A stretch of DNA of 13,779 nt. Source: an uncultured Lachnospiraceae bacterium. Its GTDB lineage: Bacteria; Bacillota; Clostridia; Lachnospirales; Lachnospiraceae. This document shows, piece by piece, positions 6,250-13,558 of this stretch (its first letter is position 1; the number at the start of each line of letters is the position of its first letter). The DNA lies in assembly GCA_910588875.1 (NCBI GenBank), contig CAJURT010000064.1, positions 1 to 13,779 of the forward strand. The letters run 5' to 3'. The notes beneath the pieces are model-generated. The model searched no databases. It saw nothing but the letters and a program-made list of their open reading frames with translations, and was not told the origin of the DNA. Position numbers and translations under genes: made by a program.

Positions 6250-9200
6250 TCCTTATCTTCCCCTTTCCTTATGGGCTCCTTTTTCGGGGTTCTGCTGATG
6301 ATACAGTAAAACACCGGAAGCAGTAAAAGACTCAATATGGTAGAGGCAGTCAGTCCTCCGATATTTACCAAGGCCAGCCCCTTGGTCATCTCGCCGGAGC
6401 TTCCCCAGCCAAATGCCATGGGGATCATGGCGATGATGGTGGTTAAGGTGGTCATCAGAATCGGCCGCATCCTGGTTGCCCCGGCTTCGATCAATGCCGT
6501 ATCCCGGTCCATGGTGTTGCGGTACTGGTTCACCGTATCCACATACAGAATACCCGCATTGACCACCGTTCCCACTAGCATCAGAAATCCTACCAAAGAG
6601 ATCATGCTGATAGCCGAATCTGCCAGCCACAGCATTCCAAAAGAACCGATCAGGCTGAATGGAATGGTCACCATAACCATCAGGGAGAATTTCAGTGATT
6701 CAAACTGCATGGCCATCACCACGAAAATAAGGAAAATGGCGGTGGCGATTGCCTTGAAAATGGCAGAAAATTCCTCATTCATGGACTGATCCATAGAATT
6801 CATCCCTGTTGTGACCGTATCCGTCAGATTTGGTTCTATGACTTCCTGATTCAAAGTCCTCTGGCTCGTCGCCGTAGCATGTTCCGTATATTCTGCCGAA
6901 ATCGTCACTTTATATTGTTTTTCCTCCCGCCGGATACTTGCCGGGCTGTCATGGAATCCCACCTGGGCCACATCCGTCAAAAGAACGGAACTCCCTCTTC
7001 CTGTAGCCAGGACAATCCCCTTGATCTGATCCAGAGTTTCATAGGTGCCTTCCGGGTATTCCACCTTAACCGTCACACTTTCTCCGTCAATATCCAGATC
7101 CGCAGCCTCCACTCCACTGACCATCTGGCTCAAGGTACTCCCAATGGAAGAAGCGGAAAGTCCTGCGGCCTTCGCCTTTGCCCCATCTATGGTAACCTCT
7201 ACAACCGGCGATGAATTTTCCGCATCCGAATGTACCTTTGTCACCTCCGGCCGTTCCATCAGTTCGGAAACAATCTGATCAGATACTTCTTTTACCTCAT
7301 CATAGTCTGCTCCCTGGATGATGGTTTCAAAACTGTTTCCAAAAGAGGTCATCATGCTCATGGAACCGCTGATATCCACGGTAATATTGCAGTTGGCGAT
7401 ATCCTGCAGTTCCCGTTTCCACTGAGCCGCCACTTCTGTAGTGTCCATCTTCCGGTCCTCTTTTAAATAGGCCGTGATCGAAACGCTCCCGCTGCTCATC
7501 ATACCGCTCCCGCCGCTGGTGGTCATATAAGCCTCCAGATCCTCATGCTGCACAAGGATTTCCTCCACCTGCTGTGCGATCTCATCAATCTTTGCCGTCA
7601 CCAGACCCGGCCTGGTTTCAATACTGACGGATATCTGCCCATTATCGTCCGAAGCCATCAATTCCATTTTCAGCTGACCCGCCAGTTTAAACGCTGCCAC
7701 CAACATCAATACGGACAGGAAAACTACGGTTTTCTTTTTGGGGAGGATCACCACCATTGCCCTTCTGTACCAGTCCTGGAGATGACGGATGGGGGCAGAC
7801 AGCGGCGCATGGTCTTTTTCCTTGGGACGGTACAGCATATAGCACAGAGGAACCACGGAAACCGCAGACAGGAGAGAGGCCGCCATGCTGAATACAATGG
7901 TATATCCCAAAGGTCCCAGCATCTGCCCCGTCATGCCTTTCAGCATTGCCAGGGGAAGGAATACCACACAGGTTGTTACCGTGGAAGCCACCACGGAAGA
8001 AACCACCACCTGGGTTCCCTCCAGCGCGTCCCTCATATACTCAAAAAATCCGGACGGCCTGGAATCCGTTACACGAAAACAGCTCTCCATCACTACGATA
8101 GAGTTATCTACCATCATGCCCACCCCCAGCGTCAGAGCGCACAAGGTAATAATGTTCAAGGTCAGACCTATCCGGGCCATACCGATCAGACAGACCAGGA
8201 TGGATACCGGTATGGAACTGCCCACGATCAGAGAGGCTTTTAAATCTCCTAAAAACAGCCATATAACCACCATGGATATGAGAATCGCCAAAACCAGGGT
8301 TTCCACGACAGACATCAGGGAACTCTTGATGGACTCCGCGCTGTCATTTACCACCGTAATCTGTAAATCTTCATCCTGTCTTGTCAGAGAACGGATCACA
8401 TCCTGCACGGCAGAGGATAATGCCATTGCCGTGGAACTCTGCTGTTTCGTAATCTGGAGAGATACCGTATCTTCCCCGTTATATCTGGCTATACTGTCCC
8501 CGGCATTGGAGGTCTTATAAATATTCGCCACATCTGCCAGATAGACCACATGGCTGCTGCCGGTGGTCAGGGGAATATCCTTCAATGCTTCCATGGTATC
8601 ATAATCCATCTTGGTAGACAGTGACAATTCCTGGCTCCCTACCTTTGTACTGCCTGCGGGGTAAGAAAGATTGGCAGACCCAATGTCGCTGGCAATAGAA
8701 GCCATGGATACGCCATACTGTTTCACCTTCTCCTCCACCAGTTCAATGCGGATATATTCTTCTGCCCCTCCGCTGACTGCTACCTCTGCCACATCCGAAA
8801 GTTTTTCAAACTCCGGCACAATTTCATTGTTTACATAATTGTACAGGTTTTGTTTTGCGGCATTATCAATGACCAGGGAAATGTCAGCGCCGGAATTGGA
8901 ATTCATCTCCATGATGGTTGGTGTCCCGGCATCATCGGGCAGTTCTGTATTGGACACCAGATCTACCTGCTTTTTTAAGTCATCGTATGCCTCGTTCATA
9001 TCCGTACCGTATTCATACTCAAGCATGATCATGGAGGAACCCTCGCTTGAAGTGGAGGATATGGAGTCCAGCCCTGATAAAGTGCTGACCGCATCTTCTA
9101 AAGGCTTTGTGATCAGTTCATTTACATCATCCGGACTGGCTCCGGAATAGCTTGTAAACAGAATCATCATGGACATATCCATGTCCGGCGTCAACTCCAT

Positions 9201-9299
9201 GGACATTCCTGTCAGGGACTGATAGCCGAATACAATCAGGCAGACAATACTCAATATGGCGGTAACAGGCCGTTTGAGGACAAATCTTGTAATTCCCAT
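6246..9299 (-). CDS. RND-family efflux pump, AcrB/HAE1-like inner-membrane transporter
   Basis: The product is 1017 residues, full length for the family. ATG 9299 follows AAGGAGG with about 9 bases of spacing, and only 2 bases separate it from the adaptor stop. The layout is classical: TM1 at about 12-30, a large extracytoplasmic loop (about 31-330), a TM2-TM6 bundle (about 331-490), TM7 near 523-541, a second loop (about 542-850), and TM8-TM12 (about 851-1003). TM4 has LGVGMMVDNSIVV (391-403), where AcrB has two aspartates; here only D398 is present, followed by N399. In TM10 the segment LVGTVVNAGILYVD (908-921) has no lysine at the AcrB proton-relay position. This pattern is seen in other RND branches, so proton coupling may use fewer residues. 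Likely substrates are drugs, lipids or peptides at the membrane. It is co-transcribed with adaptor and TolC-like genes. Confidence 0.95.
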   Translation of the reverse strand: MGITRFVLKRPVTAILSIVCLIVFGYQSLTGMSMELTPDMDMSMMILFTSYSGASPDDVNELITKPLEDAVSTLSGLDSISSTSSEGSSMIMLEYEYGTDMNEAYDDLKKQVDLVSNTELPDDAGTPTIMEMNSNSGADISLVIDNAAKQNLYNYVNNEIVPEFEKLSDVAEVAVSGGAEEYIRIELVEEKVKQYGVSMASIASDIGSANLSYPAGSTKVGSQELSLSTKMDYDTMEALKDIPLTTGSSHVVYLADVANIYKTSNAGDSIARYNGEDTVSLQITKQQSSTAMALSSAVQDVIRSLTRQDEDLQITVVNDSAESIKSSLMSVVETLVLAILISMVVIWLFLGDLKASLIVGSSIPVSILVCLIGMARIGLTLNIITLCALTLGVGMMVDNSIVVMESCFRVTDSRPSGFFEYMRDALEGTQVVVSSVVASTVTTCVVFLPLAMLKGMTGQMLGPLGYTIVFSMAASLLSAVSVVPLCYMLYRPKEKDHAPLSAPIRHLQDWYRRAMVVILPKKKTVVFLSVLMLVAAFKLAGQLKMELMASDDNGQISVSIETRPGLVTAKIDEIAQQVEEILVQHEDLEAYMTTSGGSGMMSSGSVSITAYLKEDRKMDTTEVAAQWKRELQDIANCNITVDISGSMSMMTSFGNSFETIIQGADYDEVKEVSDQIVSELMERPEVTKVHSDAENSSPVVEVTIDGAKAKAAGLSASSIGSTLSQMVSGVEAADLDIDGESVTVKVEYPEGTYETLDQIKGIVLATGRGSSVLLTDVAQVGFHDSPASIRREEKQYKVTISAEYTEHATATSQRTLNQEVIEPNLTDTVTTGMNSMDQSMNEEFSAIFKAIATAIFLIFVVMAMQFESLKFSLMVMVTIPFSLIGSFGMLWLADSAISMISLVGFLMLVGTVVNAGILYVDTVNQYRNTMDRDTALIEAGATRMRPILMTTLTTIIAMIPMAFGWGSSGEMTKGLALVNIGGLTASTILSLLLLPVFYCIISRTPKKEPIRKGEDKE

Positions 9300-9301
9300 A
9301 A

Positions 9302-10369
9302 TTACTGCCCTCCTTTAATCCTTACTGTCGTACCCTCATACAGTTCAGAACCCCAGGTGGTCAGAACGTAGTCATCCACGGTAAGTCCCGACTTGATCTC
9401 AATCCAGTCCGAATCATACAGTCCCACCTCTACCTGCACTTTATGTAAGGACAATTCTTCCATATTGCAGGTGTATACATAAGCCAGGCCGCCGTCATAA
9501 TATACGGAATCCACCGGAACCGTCAGAACCTGATCGGCATGCTCCGAAATCACATAAAGCTTTACCATGGAACCGGTTGACAGCCTGGTTTCATCCACAG
9601 CGTCATCTAACCGTGCCTTTACCTTAAACAGCCCTGTGCCGGAATCGGCCATAAAACTCACCTCCGTAATCTGTCCCTCATAAGGCTCACCGTCCTTTTC
9701 CACTACAATACTGTCGCCTTCCTTCAGATAATTCCGAATCCGTTCCGTGACAGAAAAAGAAACCACCTTGGCCCCCTGTCCCGCGATGACACACAGCAGA
9801 TCATTCTGAGAAACCTGGTCATATACCTGAATATTGCACAATTCCACCATACCGGAGATCGGCGCTTTCATCTGGCTGTAGGATACCTGATTGTCATAGT
9901 TTGTCCTGGCACTGTCATAGGCGATCTGGGCGGCCTTCACACTGTCCTGATACTGCTGGTACGCCTGCTGAGATATTCCGCCGCCGGAATACAGAACCGA
10001 TTGCCTGGAGAGTTCCTCCTGCGCCTGCTTTAAGGACAATTGCGCCGAATCCAGAGAGCTTTTCGCGCTCTCGATCTGTTTCGTATCCACCACGCAGAGC
10101 AACTGCCCCGCTTCCACGATCTCTCCAGCCTTTACCTTAACCTCTGTTACTTCTCCGGCGGCTTTCGGATATACATACACCACATCCTCCGGCTCCACCT
10201 CGCCCACCAGCCCGGTGGCAAGGCTGATGTCCCGAATCCCCGGCTGTGTAATCTCCACAACCGGATCTGCCACAGGTTCCGCAAATGGCTTTTTATTTCC
10301 CAGTTTTGGTATGATCAGCACTCCTAAAACCGCAAGCACCACTGCCCCAATGATGATCTTCTTAATCAC
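9302..10369 (-). CDS. Membrane-fusion (periplasmic-adaptor-type) subunit of the RND pump
   Basis: I place the start at GTG 10369, because GGAGG (10379-10375) lies 5 bases upstream and the product then begins with a normal Lys-Lys plus hydrophobic anchor (IKKIIIGAVVLAVLGVLII). The frame is open to 10519, but the extra 50 residues look non-coding. The product is 355 residues: N-terminal membrane anchor 5-20; first half of the lipoyl-like domain 68-97 (AAGEVTEVKVKAGEIVEAGQ); coiled-coil hairpin 98-165, Gln/Ala/Ser-rich; second lipoyl half 167-196 (MKAPISGMVELCNIQVYDQV); beta-barrel domain about 200-275; and a C-terminal membrane-proximal domain to 355. Such adaptors (HlyD/AcrA family) bridge the RND trimer and the outer channel. 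It lies 2 bases upstream of the pump gene, in an apparent operon; I see no convincing promoter between 10370 and 10525. Confidence 0.92.
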   Translation of the reverse strand: MIKKIIIGAVVLAVLGVLIIPKLGNKKPFAEPVADPVVEITQPGIRDISLATGLVGEVEPEDVVYVYPKAAGEVTEVKVKAGEIVEAGQLLCVVDTKQIESAKSSLDSAQLSLKQAQEELSRQSVLYSGGGISQQAYQQYQDSVKAAQIAYDSARTNYDNQVSYSQMKAPISGMVELCNIQVYDQVSQNDLLCVIAGQGAKVVSFSVTERIRNYLKEGDSIVVEKDGEPYEGQITEVSFMADSGTGLFKVKARLDDAVDETRLSTGSMVKLYVISEHADQVLTVPVDSVYYDGGLAYVYTCNMEELSLHKVQVEVGLYDSDWIEIKSGLTVDDYVLTTWGSELYEGTTVRIKGGQ

Positions 10370-10419
10370 GATTTCCTCCATTCTGCGCATGTTTCCCAGC
10401 ACATCGTACTCTGTGAGTA

Positions 10420-10476
10420 TTACATGCCCCGTTTTACCGGGTACAAACAGGTATGGGTGAACTGTTTTTCTTTCAT
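10420..10476 (-). CDS. Possible 18-residue leader ORF upstream of the adaptor gene
   Basis: On the minus strand, AAGGAG lies 5 bases before ATG 10476. The frame reads MKEKQFTHTCLYPVKRGM and stops at 10422-10420, about 50 bases before the adaptor's GTG. The ribosome site is better than that of several real genes nearby. It could be a translational leader influencing adaptor translation, or simply a fortuitous start. No attenuator-like hairpin or terminator is evident next to it. Confidence 0.25.
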   Translation of the reverse strand: MKEKQFTHTCLYPVKRGM

Positions 10477-10525
10477 CCTTTCTCCTTCCCGGATTCACTC
10501 GCTCAAAGTCCCGGTTCAAGACAAC

Positions 10526-11008
10526 TCATCCATAGCGGTCACACAAATTCGTATGGGGAAATCCCTCGAAATCCACCTTTCGTTCACGATCATAAGGGAT
10601 TCCAGCCTGCCGTTCTATGGCAGCCAGCAGTTCATAAACTCTGACATTCATCATTCTCTCCGCTACTTCTTTCGATTGCTGAAGAGTTCTCAGTTCCTGT
10701 TCCAGGTCATGAAACAGGATTTTTAGGTATTCTTTCTGAACGGGTTCCACTTTTTCTAAAATCTGTACAAATGTCAGGGACTCCCATCCCAAAGACTTTG
10801 CCAGACGAACCCGGTGCTGATCCAGCCCCCGGAGTGTCAAAATATAAGCCTGCTCTTTTTTCATAAAACCATCCAGAAGATCATGGCGCTTTAAAGATAA
10901 TGCCACAGCTTTTTCCTCCTCTGCCCTGGCAATGCTGTGAGCAGTTTCTGTCAACTCCCTGAGGATCGTCAAAAATCTTTCGTATAAAACCAATTGATTC
11001 TTATCCAT
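10526..11008 (-). CDS. FlgN-like small helical coiled-coil protein
   Basis: The product is 160 residues from ATG 11008, 6 bases after GGGAGG (11020-11015); the open frame extends further up, but into the end of the TetR stub. It is nearly all helix: about 5-35 (YERFLTILRELTETAHSIAR), 38-70 with the turn LKRHDLLDGFMKKEQAYILT, 75-115, and 90-145 ending in a second heptad run (EQELRTLQQSKEVAERMMNV). The pattern of a two-helix hairpin, a conserved Lys-Glu-Gln bend and a loosely Gly-containing linker resembles FlgN, the flagellar export chaperone family, but no flagellar gene is present. I treat this as a fold-level resemblance. Its position between a regulator and an efflux operon suggests it is a local accessory or regulator-associated protein. 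It is downstream of the TetR stub by 29 bases, so probably co-transcribed. Confidence 0.65.
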   Translation of the reverse strand: MDKNQLVLYERFLTILRELTETAHSIARAEEEKAVALSLKRHDLLDGFMKKEQAYILTLRGLDQHRVRLAKSLGWESLTFVQILEKVEPVQKEYLKILFHDLEQELRTLQQSKEVAERMMNVRVYELLAAIERQAGIPYDRERKVDFEGFPHTNLCDRYG

Positions 11009-11037
11009 AAAAAACCTCCCGTTTTCCACTTCTTTTC

Positions 11038-11259
11038 TTATTTGCTGTTCCTTGATTCTGACTGCTGAACGGCAAACCGGAAAATATCTTCTTTCCCCTG
11101 AAAATAGGTATAAACACTTGCTCTGGATATACATGCATTCCGGGCTATATTGGATATGTGCAGTTCTCCATAGGAAGTTCTCTGAAATTCCCGGATAACC
11201 GCCTCGGTGATCATTTCCTTTTTATCCCTTCTTAATTTTACAAACCGTTCCGTCGGCAT
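11038..11259 (-). CDS. TetR-type HTH stub, 73 residues (C-terminal domain missing)
   Basis: The start is ATG 11259, 6 bases after AGGAGG; an upstream ATG at 11295 lacks a ribosome site. Residues about 14-55 are a TetR/AcrR DNA-binding domain: DKKEMITEAVIREFQRTSYG, then SNIARNACISRASVYTYFQGKEDIF, the diagnostic recognition helix and YxYFxxKEDLF motif. The frame ends soon after, at RNSK. TetR proteins normally run about 190 residues, with a helical ligand-binding and dimerisation domain; neither other frame downstream encodes one. It is therefore a truncated regulator or an unusually small one, and a monomeric HTH would bind poorly. It is the first gene of the minus-strand efflux operon and divergent from the two-component system, the usual location for a TetR repressor of an efflux pump. 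Confidence 0.7.
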   Translation of the reverse strand: MPTERFVKLRRDKKEMITEAVIREFQRTSYGELHISNIARNACISRASVYTYFQGKEDIFRFAVQQSESRNSK

Positions 11260-11314
11260 GCTCTTCCTCCTCTCTGTTCTGTGACACTCTATCACGCTTT
11301 GATGAATTCAATCT

Positions 11315-11376
11315 AAAATGAAAATGAACGCAAAATGAAATCACAAATTCTTCACAAAAATTCACCTTAAGTTCAT
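11315..11376. promoter_or_regulatory. Phased TTCA repeats in the divergent intergenic region (candidate response-regulator sites)
   Basis: On the plus strand, TCAC/TCAT occurs at 11341, 11352, 11362 and 11373, spaced 11, 10 and 11 bases. Facing the other way, TTCATTTT (AAAATGAA on plus) occurs at 11315, 11321 and 11332, the last two 11 bases apart. Helical-pitch direct repeats are the classical form of OmpR/PhoB-family binding sites. Their position between the efflux operon and the response regulator gene suggests autoregulation plus control of the pump. Confidence 0.5.
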
Positions 11377-11386
11377 GAAAGCCCTG

Positions 11387-11392
11387 TATAAT
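11387..11392 (+). promoter_or_regulatory. -10 element of the two-component system operon
   Basis: A perfect TATAAT precedes the start codon of the response regulator by about 54 bases. No good -35 is seen at 16-18 bases; instead the phased TTCAC/TTCAT repeats end 10 bases upstream. That is typical of a promoter needing an activator. Confidence 0.6.
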
Positions 11393-11445
11393 CAACAATC
11401 AAACCAATGATTTACATTAAGTTCTGTCTTTTGGAGGATAAGATC

Positions 11446-12126
11446 ATGCTGATGTTAAAAATTTTAGTTGTGGAAGACGATGATTCCCTGCTGAACCTGT
11501 ACCGGATTGTCCTGGAAAAACAAGGTTATAAAACGCTCCTTGCCCATCACGGCGAGGAGGCATGGGATATTATGGAAAAAGAACATGTAGATCTGATCAT
11601 CACGGATATTCTGATGCCCGTTATGGACGGTTATCAGTTTCTTCGCAGTGTGCGGGACATCTATCCTGAAATGCCGGTTCTGATGATCACCGCAAAAGAT
11701 GACCTTGCTTCCAAGAGCATGGGCTTTACCCTTGGAACCGATGATTATATGACAAAACCGGTAAATACGGAGGAGATGATACTTCGTGTCCGGGCGCTGC
11801 TGCGCCGGGCCAATATCATTTCCACGAAAAAGCTGACCATCCGTGATACTCTGCTGGACTATGATGCCATGACCGTGAATCGGGAAGGAGAAATGGTTAC
11901 ACTTACGCCAAAAGAATTTCAGCTTCTGTACAAGTTTCTGTCCTACCCCAATAAAATTTTCACCAGAAAACAGCTTATGGATGAAATCTGGGGCCTGGAG
12001 AGCCAGTCGCATATCCAGACCATTGACGTACATATCAACCGGCTGCGGCGGCATTTTAAACATAATCCTGATTTTGAAATTGTCACCATCCGCGGATTAG
12101 GCTACAAGGCGGTGATATCGGCATGA
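11446..12126 (+). CDS. OmpR/PhoB-family response regulator
   Basis: The product is 226 residues. ATG 11446 is 8 bases after GGAGG (11433-11437); ATG 11452 is a poorer option. The receiver domain is about 4-120: acidic pocket E10-D11-D12, phosphoacceptor D54 (in IITDILMPVMDGY), T82 in the switch strand, and K104 in MTKP. The winged-helix DNA-binding domain is about 128-224: LTPKEFQLLYKFLSYPNKIF, then IQTIDVHINRLRRHF as the recognition helix, then TIRGLGYKAV as the wing. All key residues are intact. It overlaps the kinase start by ATGA, so the two are translationally coupled, and it is divergent from the efflux operon, which is probably its target. It also probably autoregulates through the phased repeats upstream. 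Confidence 0.95.
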   Translation: MLMLKILVVEDDDSLLNLYRIVLEKQGYKTLLAHHGEEAWDIMEKEHVDLIITDILMPVMDGYQFLRSVRDIYPEMPVLMITAKDDLASKSMGFTLGTDDYMTKPVNTEEMILRVRALLRRANIISTKKLTIRDTLLDYDAMTVNREGEMVTLTPKEFQLLYKFLSYPNKIFTRKQLMDEIWGLESQSHIQTIDVHINRLRRHFKHNPDFEIVTIRGLGYKAVISA

Positions 12127-13160
12127 GAAAATTCCGTCTATGGCTCACATTTTGTTTTATGATCGCGGTAACTTTTGTCCTTGGGTTTCTGTTAACCGGC
12201 CTTTTCATATTTTTAGGAATCCGATTTCATCTTCTGTCCTCTGTCGCTCCTATCCCATGGATTCCGCTCCTTGGCCTTATGGGGTCGGCCGCCATTTTTT
12301 CTTTTTTCCTCGCCCTCCTTGTATCTCACTGCTTTTTTGCGCCTGTCCATCAGCTGATCCTGGCCTTAAAGGAAGTCGCGGAAGGCAATTTTCATGTGTC
12401 TCTGCCAGAAAAAAATCAGTTGGAGGACATTGGAAAGATGAACCAAAACTTTAATCGAATGGTGCAGGAATTAAACTCCACAGAACTTTTGCAGTCTGAT
12501 TTTATTCAGAATGTTTCCCATGAATTTAAAACTCCCCTGGCTGCCATAGAAGGCTACGCCTCTCTGCTTTCTTCCTCTCCTCTGGCTGATGACCAGCAAG
12601 AATACGCTTGCCGGATCCTGGACAGCTGCCGGCAGCTTACCTCCCTGACCGGAAATATTCTGCTGCTGTCTAAACTAGATAATCAGAAAATCGTTCCGGA
12701 AAAGCAGCGGTTTTCTTTAGACGAACAGCTACGGCAGTGCATCCTGTCGATGGAACCTCTCTGGACCCGGAAAAATCTGCTTCTGGATATTGAATTGCAG
12801 GAAATCCAATATGAGGGAAATGAAAGCCTGCTGGCACAGGTGTGGACAAATCTTTTGTCCAACGCGGTCAAGTTCACCCCGGATTCCGGCTCCATACACA
12901 TCCGGCTCTGTGCTTCCATGGACAATGTCCTTGTTTCTTTTGCGGATTCCGGGATTGGCATGACACAGGATGAGCAACGTCGCATTTTTGATAAATTTTA
13001 TCAGGCAGACCACAGTCGCAGCGTCCAGGGCAATGGCCTGGGCCTGGCGTTAGTCCGGCGGATCCTCTGTCTGTGCGGCGGAAAAATCCAGGTTTCCAGC
13101 CAGCCGGAAAAGGGAACCACCTTTACCGTATATCTTCCGCCAGCATCGAGCAATCCTTAA
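12123..13160 (+). CDS. Sensor histidine kinase with minimal extracytoplasmic region
   Basis: The product is 345 residues. TM1 is about 8-32 and TM2 about 47-72, with a loop of only about 14 residues (IRFHLLSSVAPIPW), so there is no separate sensor domain. A HAMP-like linker spans about 73-120. The HisKA dimer domain has H133 in FIQNVSHEFKTPLAAIEGY. The ATPase domain has the N box WTNLLSNAVKF (241-251), the G1 box FADSGIGM (273-280), the F box IFDKFYQAD (288-296), and the G2 box GNGLGLALV (303-311). All boxes are intact. Small-loop kinases of this kind usually sense within the membrane or through a partner transporter, which would fit control of the neighbouring pump. It starts within the stop codon of the response regulator. 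No obvious terminator follows. Confidence 0.95.
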   Translation: MRKFRLWLTFCFMIAVTFVLGFLLTGLFIFLGIRFHLLSSVAPIPWIPLLGLMGSAAIFSFFLALLVSHCFFAPVHQLILALKEVAEGNFHVSLPEKNQLEDIGKMNQNFNRMVQELNSTELLQSDFIQNVSHEFKTPLAAIEGYASLLSSSPLADDQQEYACRILDSCRQLTSLTGNILLLSKLDNQKIVPEKQRFSLDEQLRQCILSMEPLWTRKNLLLDIELQEIQYEGNESLLAQVWTNLLSNAVKFTPDSGSIHIRLCASMDNVLVSFADSGIGMTQDEQRRIFDKFYQADHSRSVQGNGLGLALVRRILCLCGGKIQVSSQPEKGTTFTVYLPPASSNP

Positions 13161-13366
13161 CAGCGTACCGGACAGCCTTATTATGGGGAACTTATTTGAT
13201 CACTGTTCTGCCTTTTTGATCTCTCTTTTCGGAATTGTGTATCTATTGAGAAAAAAGTTGGCGAAAAGGCAGTTCTTTCTTGTGACAAAAAACGCAAATA
13301 AATCTTAAACATTTGCTAATTTCTTCCATATGATTTCATTCCCGCTTCCAAAACAGATTCCGCAGT
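13161..13366. other. Non-coding stretch after the kinase, with a long-loop inverted repeat
   Basis: CTGCCTTTT (13208-13216) pairs with AAAAGGCAG (13264-13272) across a 47-base loop. There is no T run immediately after, so it is not a convincing terminator for the kinase operon. It could be a leftover end of a mobile element, given the recombinase remnant that begins next to it. I see no gene here. Confidence 0.3.
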
Positions 13367-13558
13367 TTACATCAGACTTCCAAACTTCCCGGTCTCCTCC
13401 GGATTCTTCTCATCTGTCACATATGTATAAATATCGGTCGTTGTTGAACAGATTGCATGTCTCATCCGTGTTTACACTGTTTGGGGCTGCATTCCGGCCG
13501 CATAACATAAACCGGCAAAGGTATGCCTTAACGTATAATAAGGGCAAATCGGAAAATA
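13367..13558 (-). pseudogene. Tyrosine recombinase (integrase) C-terminal remnant
   Basis: In the minus-strand frame ending at TAA 13369-13367 the sequence reads YYTLRHTFAGLCYAAGMQP, QTV, stop (13474-13472), then TRMRHAICSTTTDIYTYVTD and a short tail EEKNP-like to FGSLM. This matches the end of tyrosine recombinases: the box II arginine and histidine (LRHTFA, normally HxLRHTFAT, with the first H here Y), the second conserved histidine (R-H-A, normally GH), and the nucleophilic tyrosine in DIYT-V. An internal stop and a further upstream stop (13561-13559) show it is dead. Only about 60 codons are left; the N-terminal and core domains are absent. It marks an old integrative element. Confidence 0.7.

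Noticed and set aside
7545..8520. Long plus-strand open frames antisense to the RND pump
   Set aside because: They have shadow-type composition (His/Gln/Arg or Ser/Thr-rich) opposite a full-length conserved transporter, with no promoter or ribosome site.
10370..10519. N-terminal extension of the adaptor protein by 50 residues
   Set aside because: The extension has no hydrophobic or conserved character, while GGAGG exactly precedes a GTG that gives a standard membrane-anchor start.
11009..11134. Longer start for the FlgN-like protein
   Set aside because: It would overlap the end of the TetR stub in another frame; GGGAGG before ATG 11008 fits much better.
11464..12063. 199-codon minus-strand frame opposite the response regulator
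   Set aside because: The response regulator has every receiver and winged-helix motif intact; the opposite frame has none and no ribosome site.
13208..13272. Terminator of the kinase operon
   Set aside because: The inverted repeat has a 47-base loop and no following T run, so I list it only as an inverted repeat.
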